The notes beneath the pieces were generated by a model. That model saw only the letters and a program-made list of their open reading frames with translations. It searched no databases and was not told the DNA's origin. Position numbers and translations under genes: made by a program. From Bradyrhizobium jicamae (lineage in GTDB: Bacteria; Pseudomonadota; Alphaproteobacteria; Rhizobiales; Xanthobacteraceae), in the NCBI RefSeq assembly GCF_018130215.1, contig NZ_JAFCKQ010000045.1:1-62257 (forward strand): DNA of 62,257 bases. Reading direction: 5' to 3'. Below are positions 52,124 through 59,989 of the stretch, in pieces (position 1 is the first letter of the stretch; each line of letters opens with the position of its first letter).

Positions 52124-53682
52124 TGAATGAGCTGAATAAGAGGATGTCGTTGATTGCTTCTTCGCGCGATTGTGGCGCGTCTGTTTTTTCAGAGCAGGCA
52201 GAAGGCCTGGATTGGTACCGCGGTTGGCGGGAACGGCACGGTCGAGCCTTGCGGGTGCTCCATCTAGGCAATATCGCGAACAATGCATTCAACAACGCAC
52301 GGATCCAACGTCAGCAGGGCATAGAAGCTTATGTCATCGCTTATGAAAATTATCACATCATGTCGTGCCCGGAATGGGAAGAGGCAACCTTTGAGGGTGA
52401 TCTTGGCAATCCATTCTTTCCCGATTGGAGCAAGGTCGATTTGGGCAGTTATCAGAGGCCGGATTGGTTCGCTTCCGGTCCGCTCGAGTTGTGCTGTTCG
52501 ATGATAGCAGCACAGATTACCAATCAAATTGAGCAGGCTGGAAAAATTCGCCGCACTCTAGAGCAAAAGCGCAAGCTCGCATCTTCACGTAGCCTACGGT
52601 CACAGGTCATGAGCGCGGGGGGAAAAGTGAAACGCGCAATCCGCAGAGTCTTATCAAGCTCAGTCGCCGATCATGCGAGGCTGGCCGCGATTTGCAAGGT
52701 GGGGAACGGCGGCTGCTCTCCGCTAAAGCGGCGCGATTTCGCAGCGTATCGCTCGCGCTTGGCCCCACTAGCGAAACTGTTTGATCATTTTGATGTCATA
52801 CAGGCATACTCAATCGACGGCGCCTGGCCGCTGCTGGCTCGCCGCCCCTATATTGCGTACGAGCACGGAACGTTGAGGGCAATCCCTTTCCAGAATAACA
52901 GGATCGGCCGGCTTGCGTCGACCGTATTCCTCGGTGCGAACCACGTCTTCGTCACGAACATCGATTGCATCGCTGCCGCGCGGCGCCTTGGCATATCGGG
53001 GGACCGGGTCACGCCACTTCCGCACGCGTTCGATGATAAAAAGCTCGTCGCGTTCAAGAAACAAAACGGCGAAATAAAGCCGCCCGCCGATCGCGTCTTG
53101 TTCTTTCACCCCGCAAGACACGACTGGCGCGATGCTGACCCCAGCTTGGTGAAGGGCAATGACCGGCTGATCAGAGCATTTGCATCCGTCAGCCGAGAAC
53201 ATCCGCGGTCGCGACTTGCGATGATCGCCTGGGGCCGCGATCTCGATACCTCTCGCGAACTCGTTCGCAGTTTTGGTATAGACGACAAGGTGCAGTGGCT
53301 AGCTCCGATGCGCAAGCCTGAGCTCTGGAGGAAATATCTTAGCAGTCACGCGGTGCTGGATCAGTTCGTTCTACCATGCTTCGGGGGCATCACCTTTGAA
53401 GCCTTAGCGCTTGGAAGACGGGTTATTACCAATGTCGACTTCACCGCAGCCGAGAAGTTTTTTTCTAAGGCTCCCCCGATCATGTCGGCTTCCACCGAAC
53501 GCGAGATAGCCGAGGCGCTTTGTCAAGTAATAGCGGATCAAGTTGATCGACGCGGAGTAGGCGAGACGGGTAGCGCCTGGATACAGCGCTATCACTCAGC
53601 CGAAAGAATAGTTGAGCTGCAATTGCAGGCCTATCAGCAACACATCGAGCCAATCGATCGATTCCTCACTGCAACATTGTGA
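52123..53682 (+). CDS. Glycosyltransferase, GT-B fold
   Basis: A 519-residue protein. N-terminal half LRVLHLGNIANNAFNNARIQRQ, FDVIQAYSIDGAWPLLARRPYIAYEHGTLR; C-terminal half with ADRVLFFHPARHDW, KGNDRLIRAFASVSREHPRSRL, LAMIAWGRD, KVQWLAPMRKPELW and LDQFVLPCFGGITFEALALGRRV, where the conserved Glu of GT4-type enzymes sits. The DQF..P.FGG part resembles the Cys-motif paralogues (VDQFVAG..GYTALE) but the CxEC..YCxC motif is absent. Start overlaps the previous stop by one base. Confidence 0.8.
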   Translation: MNELNKRMSLIASSRDCGASVFSEQAEGLDWYRGWRERHGRALRVLHLGNIANNAFNNARIQRQQGIEAYVIAYENYHIMSCPEWEEATFEGDLGNPFFPDWSKVDLGSYQRPDWFASGPLELCCSMIAAQITNQIEQAGKIRRTLEQKRKLASSRSLRSQVMSAGGKVKRAIRRVLSSSVADHARLAAICKVGNGGCSPLKRRDFAAYRSRLAPLAKLFDHFDVIQAYSIDGAWPLLARRPYIAYEHGTLRAIPFQNNRIGRLASTVFLGANHVFVTNIDCIAAARRLGISGDRVTPLPHAFDDKKLVAFKKQNGEIKPPADRVLFFHPARHDWRDADPSLVKGNDRLIRAFASVSREHPRSRLAMIAWGRDLDTSRELVRSFGIDDKVQWLAPMRKPELWRKYLSSHAVLDQFVLPCFGGITFEALALGRRVITNVDFTAAEKFFSKAPPIMSASTEREIAEALCQVIADQVDRRGVGETGSAWIQRYHSAERIVELQLQAYQQHIEPIDRFLTATL

Positions 53683-53746
53683 TGAATTTCGGGGCCGAAC
53701 AGGCTCGCGCGAGTCACTCCACGACAATCTGATCCCAACCAGCTTC

Positions 53747-54877
53747 ATGATCAAAATCCTTCACGGCCCCTTCAACATCGGTAATCAGCCATGGTCGCTT
53801 TCGCGCGCTGAGCGCCGACGCGGAAACAAGAGTGACCTTGTGGTACGAAGCGGCACCTGGTTTCAGTATCCTGCCGACAGGATTCTATACGACGACAAGG
53901 CGACGAGCCTTCAGAAAGCGTTTCTCAGCGCTCGGTTCGGTATGTCAGCGTTGCTACGTTACGATGTGTTGCACTACTACTTCGGCGTCACGTTCCTCTA
54001 CCCGGGTCTTTCGCCTCCAGACACGACGAGCCGTACGGGGCGAATCCTTAATCGCCTTTCGACGGTCGACCTTGAGCTGGCGAAGTATCTAGGCAAGAAG
54101 AAGTTCATGACGCTGCAGGGTTGCGACGCGCGACTGGCGGGAGAAGGAAACCGGCGCAATGCGTGGACGATGTGTGGCAGTGGTCGTTGCTCCGCCTATG
54201 AGAATTGCGTCGGCGCGTTGGACGCGAGACGTCAATACTTGATTGACCGCGTTTTGCCGTTGTTCGATCGCGTGTTCTATCTCAATCCTGAGTTGGGGCA
54301 CGTTGTTCCGGGCGGGCAATTTCTACCTTACGCTAACGTCGAGATCGAAAAGTTCACGCCGGAATATCCGTCTTCGCAAGGCAAGCCAAGGATTGTCCAT
54401 GCGCCTAGTGATGCGAGCATTAAGGGCACCAAGCTTATCCTGGAGGCTCTTGAGCTTCTCAAATCGCGATTCGATTTCGAGTTGATTTTGGTTGAGAAAA
54501 AGACGCACGAAGAGGCACTTGCCATCTATCAATCGGCGGATCTTGCCATTGACCAGGTACTTGCGGGTTGGTACGGCGGCTTTGCTGTCGAAATGATGGC
54601 GATGGGAAAGCCGGTAGCATGTTATATCCGAGAGGGCGATTTGAAGTTTGTACCAGAAGCTATGAGGAATGATCTCGCCGTTTTGAACGTCAATCCCGGT
54701 CGGCTTGCGCACGACCTTTCTGCGATTCTTGAGCGCCGTGCCGAATGGAAGGAGCTTGGAAGACAGTCGCGACGCTATGTCGAACGGTGGCACAATCCCG
54801 ATGTTATAGCTGAAGCGATGATTGCAGCCTATCGCAGTCCGGATAGCACGTTCGTGCTTTCCCCCGCAGGCAACTGA
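53747..54877 (+). CDS. Glycosyltransferase-like protein related to Cys-motif family
   Basis: A 376-residue protein. It opens MIKILHGPFNIGNQPWSLSR, continues LLRYDVLHYYFGVTFL, KKKFMTLQGCDARL and a Cys-bearing stretch MCGSGRCSAYENC. The C-terminal half runs RIVHAPSDASIKGTKLILEAL, IDQVLAGWYGGFAVEMMAMG and a GxPVACYIR end, parallel to the same blocks in the three Cys-motif paralogues. A truncated relative is at 30538-30753. ATG 53747 is chosen for its match to that fragment; the upstream open frame overlaps the preceding gene. Function inferred from the GT-B-like C-terminal half. Confidence 0.75.
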   Translation: MIKILHGPFNIGNQPWSLSRAERRRGNKSDLVVRSGTWFQYPADRILYDDKATSLQKAFLSARFGMSALLRYDVLHYYFGVTFLYPGLSPPDTTSRTGRILNRLSTVDLELAKYLGKKKFMTLQGCDARLAGEGNRRNAWTMCGSGRCSAYENCVGALDARRQYLIDRVLPLFDRVFYLNPELGHVVPGGQFLPYANVEIEKFTPEYPSSQGKPRIVHAPSDASIKGTKLILEALELLKSRFDFELILVEKKTHEEALAIYQSADLAIDQVLAGWYGGFAVEMMAMGKPVACYIREGDLKFVPEAMRNDLAVLNVNPGRLAHDLSAILERRAEWKELGRQSRRYVERWHNPDVIAEAMIAAYRSPDSTFVLSPAGN

Positions 54878-54892
54878 TCCGGTGGACGTCAG

Positions 54893-56755
54893 ATGTGTGG
54901 CATCTCAGGCATTTTGCACTATGGGGAGTGTCCCGATGCGGAGAAACGCGTTCATCGGATGGCCTTGAGCATCGCCCATCGCGGTCCGGATGATAGCGGG
55001 TATTACATTTCATCCGACATTGCTTTGGGCTTTCGTCGCCTTTCCATCGTCGATCTTGCGATGGGTACTCAGCCAATGCGCAACGAGGATGCAAGTGTCT
55101 GGGTGGTATTCAATGGCGAGATCTACAATCATCGTGAGCTACGAAGGGAGCTTGAGGCAGCCGGCCACGTCTTCATGACAGATCACTCGGACACGGAAGT
55201 GCTGGTCCATGGCTGGGAGCAATGGAAAGATCGGCTGTTTGGCCGGCTCAATGGTATGTTCGCCTGTGCCATCTGGGACGAGAAGGAACGTGAGCTCGTC
55301 ATCGCTCGCGACCGATATGGAATCAAGCCCGTCTACTTGACGCCGCTGCCCGGCGGGGGCGTTGTCTTCGGTTCCGAGGTGCGAGCGCTTCATTCCAGCG
55401 GATTGACGCGCAAGGCCTTTGATGCGTCTGCGACGCTCGAATATTTCACGCTGATGAACAACTGGAATGGACGCACACCATTCCGCAACGTGCGCCTCCT
55501 CAGGCCCGGTACATTCGAGCGCTTCAGAGAGAATGGCAGCTTTCGGAACACCTACTGGTCTGCGTCCTATAAACGCAGCTACTCGCGGAACCTGGAGAAA
55601 GCTTCCGGTGAGTTCGCCGAAATTCTTCAGGGGGCTCTGCGGCGGCAATTGGCCGCGGACGTTCCAGTCATGGCGTATTTGTCGGGTGGAATCGACAGCT
55701 CGGCGATCACTTCCGGGGCTCACAAGATCGATCCCGTCGTTCGCGCCTACTCCTGCATTTTCGATCTCGATAATGTTGGCGTGGACAGGTTCGTCGACGA
55801 GCGCGAGTTCTCCCGGGCGGTTGCAGAAAAGCTTAATATCGAGCGAGTTGAATTCATGGTGCCTCAGGATGCGCTGATCAACAACCTGGATGCCACGATT
55901 GCAGCGCTTGAATATCCGCGCATGGGAATGGCCTATGTGAACTACTTGATTGCGCGCCGCGTTGCCCGAGACGCCAAGGTTGTATTGTCGGGAACCGGCG
56001 GCGACGAGGTGACCGGCGGGTACGTCGGCAGATATGCAATCGTACCTCGGGTTGCTCCGGCCTCATTCATGCGACGCATGGTCAAGTGCCTTCGCTCGGC
56101 AAGGCAGGGCAGGCAAACTCCAAAAGACCCCTTCACCATATATAGGGCCAGTCTCAACGTTCCAATCGCGGCTGCGCTGATCCGGGATGCTTTTACGCCC
56201 GAATTCCTTCAAGCCGCTTCGGGCTTTGATGCGCTTGTCGCGATCGAAGAAGCGATAGCATCCGCTCCGTCGCGCGACCCCTGGGATGTCGTCATGCATG
56301 TTGATTTAACGACCTATCTCTCAGGGTTGCTGGTTCTGGAAGACAAATTGTCGATGGTGCACTCTTTGGAAGCCAGAGTGCCTCTTTTGGACAACGAGCT
56401 CGTCGACTATCTGCTCGATATTGACTGGTCGCTATTATCCGACGGTACAAGCGGGAAGATCCTGTTTAGGGAGGCCGTTCGGCCTCTTGTTCCCGAGGCG
56501 ATCTATCAAAAGCCCAAGATGGGATTTGGCCCTCCAGACGCCTCTTGGTACAGGGGCACGCTTCGCCGCTGGATTGAGGAGCAGCTCTCCGAGTCTACAG
56601 TGCGGCGACGGGGCGTTCTGCAATACAGCTTCGTCCGCCGCATCTTGAACGAACACTTCGAGGAGAAGGCCAATCACGTTGCGCTGATATGGTGCTTGCT
56701 CAGTTTTGAGTCCTGGTGCAAGCAGCACGGCGCGTATGGTGGGGCGCTCCACTAA
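54893..56755 (+). CDS. AsnB-like glutamine amidotransferase, copy 3
   Basis: A 620-residue asparagine-synthetase-like enzyme with Cys2 (MCGISGI), AHRGPDDSGYY, RLSIVDLAMG, NGEIYNHREL, PP-loop SGGIDSS (264-270), SGTGGDEVTGGYVG and DKLSMVHSLEARVPLLDNEL. Like the other two copies it would deliver glutamine-derived ammonia to an activated carboxylate, probably a uronic acid. Most similar in length and layout to copy 2. It starts 15 bases after the preceding gene and leads the last sugar-gene set of the operon. Confidence 0.9.
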   Translation: MCGISGILHYGECPDAEKRVHRMALSIAHRGPDDSGYYISSDIALGFRRLSIVDLAMGTQPMRNEDASVWVVFNGEIYNHRELRRELEAAGHVFMTDHSDTEVLVHGWEQWKDRLFGRLNGMFACAIWDEKERELVIARDRYGIKPVYLTPLPGGGVVFGSEVRALHSSGLTRKAFDASATLEYFTLMNNWNGRTPFRNVRLLRPGTFERFRENGSFRNTYWSASYKRSYSRNLEKASGEFAEILQGALRRQLAADVPVMAYLSGGIDSSAITSGAHKIDPVVRAYSCIFDLDNVGVDRFVDEREFSRAVAEKLNIERVEFMVPQDALINNLDATIAALEYPRMGMAYVNYLIARRVARDAKVVLSGTGGDEVTGGYVGRYAIVPRVAPASFMRRMVKCLRSARQGRQTPKDPFTIYRASLNVPIAAALIRDAFTPEFLQAASGFDALVAIEEAIASAPSRDPWDVVMHVDLTTYLSGLLVLEDKLSMVHSLEARVPLLDNELVDYLLDIDWSLLSDGTSGKILFREAVRPLVPEAIYQKPKMGFGPPDASWYRGTLRRWIEEQLSESTVRRRGVLQYSFVRRILNEHFEEKANHVALIWCLLSFESWCKQHGAYGGALH

Positions 56756-56778
56756 TCCGCATTTCGGGGACTGCATTT

Positions 56779-57900
56779 ATGCGAACGCTTAATTCTCTGC
56801 TCCGACCCGACGGAAGGCCGGTTCAACTTGAAGTTTTCTCACAGCAGCAAGATCATGTCATTGAGGGAATGCTCCGGACTCCTGACCCATCGCTGTGGTA
56901 TCCGATCCTGAAAGGGGTTCCGTGCTTCCTGAGCGGACCGATGCAGCCCGACCTGACCGAGTTTTGCGCGCGGCACGGCCTGCAGAAGCCGGCGAACGCT
57001 CCAACGCGACCGGAGGCCAGGGAGCAGGCAAGGACCAACCAAACTTTCTCGGACAAGTGGCGTCGTTTCAAGCAGTACGGTCTTGAGCCAGAACACAAGG
57101 AATTCCTGTTCGGCTGGTATTGCAAGAAACTCGGAGTGCCGGATCTCGGCGCACTGAAGGACTTTTATCGTGCCAAGAAGCGGGTGCTGGAAGTAGGGCC
57201 AGGGTCGGGTTTCAATACGCGATTTATTGCAGAGAACTGCCCAGGCGAGGTGTTCGCATTGGATGTGTCGGATGCTGCGTTTACGACTTTTGAAAACACG
57301 AGCGATCTCCAGAACTGCTGCGTTGTTCAGGCCGATCTGATGGAAGCGCCCTTTCCGGACGATACATTCGACTTCATTATCGCCGATGGCGTCCTGCATC
57401 ACACCCCCGACACTCGAGCGGCCGTCGAAGCCTTGTACGAGAAGGTCCGGCCTGGCGGCCAATTCTTCTTCTATGTCTACCGAAAGATGGGCGCGGTACG
57501 TGCATTTACAGACGATTATGTACGCCAAAAGTTCATGCCTCTTTCGGCCGAGGAGTGCTATGCGGCGTGCGAGGGAATTACTGAACTTGGGCGAGAGCTC
57601 TCTCGGCTGAACGCGACGATTAGGCTCGAGAAGCCAATTCCAGTGCTTGGAATTCCCGCCGGCATGCACAACGTGCAAAGATTGCTGTATTACAACTTCC
57701 TCAAGTGCTTCTGGAACGAGGCGTTCGACTACGAAACAAACAATATGGTCAATTTCGACTGGTATCATCCTCACAATGCATGGCAGCATACGGATGAGGA
57801 GGTTGAGGGGTGGCTGAACGATCTCGGCGTTAAGAACTACGTCTTCAATGATGCAAATCCGAACGGTATTTCCGTTCTTCTGACAAAGCCCACGGCTTGA
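56779..57900 (+). CDS. SAM methyltransferase with N-terminal Trm112-like part
   Basis: A 373-residue enzyme. The N-terminal section (NSLLRPDGRPVQLEVFSQQ, then LWYPILKGVPCFLSG) resembles a cysteine-poor Trm112p/zinc-ribbon-like module often fused to methyltransferases. Motif I is VLEVGPGSGFNTRFIAENC, followed by VFALDVSDAAF, PFPDDTFDFIIADGVLHHTPD and VRPGGQFFFYVYRKMG. ATG 56779 avoids a 40-base overlap with asnB copy 3. It may methylate the chain or a lipid-linked sugar; acceptor unknown. Confidence 0.8.
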   Translation: MRTLNSLLRPDGRPVQLEVFSQQQDHVIEGMLRTPDPSLWYPILKGVPCFLSGPMQPDLTEFCARHGLQKPANAPTRPEAREQARTNQTFSDKWRRFKQYGLEPEHKEFLFGWYCKKLGVPDLGALKDFYRAKKRVLEVGPGSGFNTRFIAENCPGEVFALDVSDAAFTTFENTSDLQNCCVVQADLMEAPFPDDTFDFIIADGVLHHTPDTRAAVEALYEKVRPGGQFFFYVYRKMGAVRAFTDDYVRQKFMPLSAEECYAACEGITELGRELSRLNATIRLEKPIPVLGIPAGMHNVQRLLYYNFLKCFWNEAFDYETNNMVNFDWYHPHNAWQHTDEEVEGWLNDLGVKNYVFNDANPNGISVLLTKPTA

Positions 57901-57901
57901 T

Positions 57902-58798
57902 ATGAGCATGCGCGTACTACTTACTGGTTGCACCGGCTTCATCGGTTCTCGGCTCGGTCCGCGTCTGGTTGCGGCGGGACATGAATTGTTTTGCGTTTGC
58001 CGGCCCCTGACCTCGATCGGGTTCGGAAACAAGGTCATTTGGGATGGGGCAGCTCCCATCGAGCGTTCGGGATTTCCCCCATTCGTGGACGTGGTGATTC
58101 ACCTTGCGCAGTCGCGCAGCTATCGCGCTTTTCCGGCAGATTCTCGCGAAATGTTCGCTGTCAATGTTGGTATGACAATGTGGCTGTTGGAATGGGCGGC
58201 GCGATCAGGGGTGAAGCAATTTTGTCTGGCGTCTTCCGGCGCAGTCTACCAACCGTTCTCGGGCCTATTGAAGGAGGATACGGCGGTGGCTCCGGCTGAC
58301 TTTCTTGGAGCCAGCAAGCTTGCGTCGGAAGTTGTTGCCAAGCCGTTTTCCGGCCTCTTCGCGCTGAATGTTCTAAGATTGTTCTTTCCTTACGGTCCAG
58401 GCCAGCGCGATCGGCTTATTCCGGATCTGATCTGTCGGGTGCGCAATCGAGCGCCGGTTCAGGTGACGGCAAACGGCGAAGGAATTCGTCTGGTCCCGAC
58501 ATTCGTCGAAGACGTTGTCGACGTCATCCTTGCGAGCGTAACAAATTGTTGGAGCGCGACGCTGAATGTCGCTACACCAGAAACGGTTTCGATCCGACAG
58601 ATCGCAAACACCATCGGCCTGCAGCTTGGCGTCGAGCCGAAGTTCGAACTGGTAAATAGACCTGCTGCGGACATCATTCCGAGTCTCGAGCGTCTTGCTG
58701 GGCATTTCGAACTCAACCGTTTCACTCGATTCGAGGAAGGATTGCGGAAAACTATATTCGATGCTGACCAAGCAGTAGGCGTGCCGACATGCTTATGA
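57902..58798 (+). CDS. SDR sugar epimerase-like protein lacking catalytic Tyr
   Basis: Extended SDR protein, 298 residues, with NAD loop TGCTGFIG (8-15), VIHLAQSRSY, the serine segment LASSGAVYQP (109-118) and a normal C-terminal domain (NVLRLFFPYGPGQRDRLIPDL, RLVPTFVEDVVDVILA). Where the active-site YxxxK is expected it reads DFLGASK: Lys139 is kept but the Tyr position is Leu135. The enzyme may therefore be inactive as an epimerase or use another acid/base. Starts one base after the methyltransferase stop. Confidence 0.78.
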   Translation: MSMRVLLTGCTGFIGSRLGPRLVAAGHELFCVCRPLTSIGFGNKVIWDGAAPIERSGFPPFVDVVIHLAQSRSYRAFPADSREMFAVNVGMTMWLLEWAARSGVKQFCLASSGAVYQPFSGLLKEDTAVAPADFLGASKLASEVVAKPFSGLFALNVLRLFFPYGPGQRDRLIPDLICRVRNRAPVQVTANGEGIRLVPTFVEDVVDVILASVTNCWSATLNVATPETVSIRQIANTIGLQLGVEPKFELVNRPAADIIPSLERLAGHFELNRFTRFEEGLRKTIFDADQAVGVPTCL

Positions 58799-58811
58799 TC
58801 GGATTGACGCA

Positions 58812-59855
58812 GTGACTAGGAAGATCCTTACAGTTGTGGGAGCGCGGCCGCAGTTTATCAAGGCGGCAGCCGTTAGCCGCGCCATCCGCGAGACCAAGGT
58901 GCTCTCCGAGGTGATGGTCCATACCGGCCAGCATTTTGATGCGAATATGTCGGATGTCTTCTTTGACGAATTGAGCATACCGAAGCCGCAATACCAGCTG
59001 GATGTAAGCGGTGGGGGCCATGGCGACATGACTGGACGAATGCTCATATCGATCGAACCAATCCTGGTTGCTGAGAAACCGGATTGGGTCATCGTTTATG
59101 GCGACACCAATTCGACACTTGCCGGATCGCTGGCTGCATCCAAGCTCCACATCCCGGTGGCGCACGTCGAGGCGGGCCTGCGTTCCTTCAATCGCCGGAT
59201 GCCTGAGGAAATCAATCGACTCGTGACAGACCATCTGTCAGGACTGCATTTTTGTCCTACGAGAACCGCCGTTGCAAATCTCGCGGCCGAGGGCGTTGTC
59301 AAAGGCGTACATCATGTCGGCGACGTGATGTATGATGCAACCCTTTTCGCGATTGAGCGCTCGGAAGAGAGCTCGACAATACTTTCCGATTTGGGCCTCA
59401 GGTCGAAGCAGTATGGGTTGGCAACTGTTCATCGCGCGGAAAACACCGACGAACCCAACCAGCTTCGCGTCATTGTGGAGTTCTTGCAAGAATGCGCGCG
59501 TGTCCGCCCGCTGGTGCTGCCACTGCACCCGCGTACCCGACAGGCTGCATCCAGTATGCGATTAAGCCTGAATGGCATCCTGGTCATCGACCCCATCGGT
59601 TATTTCGACATGGCGAAGCTGCTGCATCACGCAGCCGAAATCTATACGGATTCTGGAGGTCTTCAGAAGGAAGCCTATTTTCATAGAGTTCATTGTACGA
59701 CTCTACGTGACGAAACCGAGTGGACGGAGACGATCACCCATGGCTGGAACCGGCTTTGGAAGGGACCTGAGCGCCTCAACCGCGTCGATATTGATGAATA
59801 CGGTGAAGGTAATGCTGCCCATAAGATCGTGAAGCTGCTCGATGCCAGCATGTGA
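58812..59855 (+). CDS. wbpI: Non-hydrolysing UDP-HexNAc(A) 2-epimerase, WbpI/WecB type
   Basis: A 347-residue GT-B-fold epimerase acting at C2 of a UDP-sugar. It opens VVGARPQFIKAAAVSRAI and has VHTGQHFDANMSDVFFDEL, VIVYGDTNSTLAGSLAASK, HVEAGLRSFNRRMPEEINR and the TDSGGLQKEAYF motif with TLRDETEWTET. The PQFIKA start and the KPQYQLD stretch fit WbpI/WlbD, which converts the diacetamido-glucuronate sugar to the manno form, better than housekeeping WecB (GTRPEAIK). GTG start. It belongs to the wbpA-wbpB-wbpD set spread through the locus. Confidence 0.85.
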   Translation: MTRKILTVVGARPQFIKAAAVSRAIRETKVLSEVMVHTGQHFDANMSDVFFDELSIPKPQYQLDVSGGGHGDMTGRMLISIEPILVAEKPDWVIVYGDTNSTLAGSLAASKLHIPVAHVEAGLRSFNRRMPEEINRLVTDHLSGLHFCPTRTAVANLAAEGVVKGVHHVGDVMYDATLFAIERSEESSTILSDLGLRSKQYGLATVHRAENTDEPNQLRVIVEFLQECARVRPLVLPLHPRTRQAASSMRLSLNGILVIDPIGYFDMAKLLHHAAEIYTDSGGLQKEAYFHRVHCTTLRDETEWTETITHGWNRLWKGPERLNRVDIDEYGEGNAAHKIVKLLDASM

Positions 59856-59989
59856 AGCCTCAGTGCGCCAAGGCTGCGTTCGGTCCTTGTGGGTGTGAAC
59901 GTTCGCGGCGCGCTGTCGATGATTTAAGCGTTGAACCTGCACAAGAGAACCCATAGACATTCTCCGTATCATTCAAGCAGAGAGCTAAG
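59856..59989 (+). promoter_or_regulatory. Gap before wbpA, probable own promoter
   Basis: A 134-base gap, long for this operon, separates the 2-epimerase from wbpA. It has AGAGAGCTAAG just before the start as a ribosome site. No definite -35/-10 pair or terminator was identified. Confidence 0.3.
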
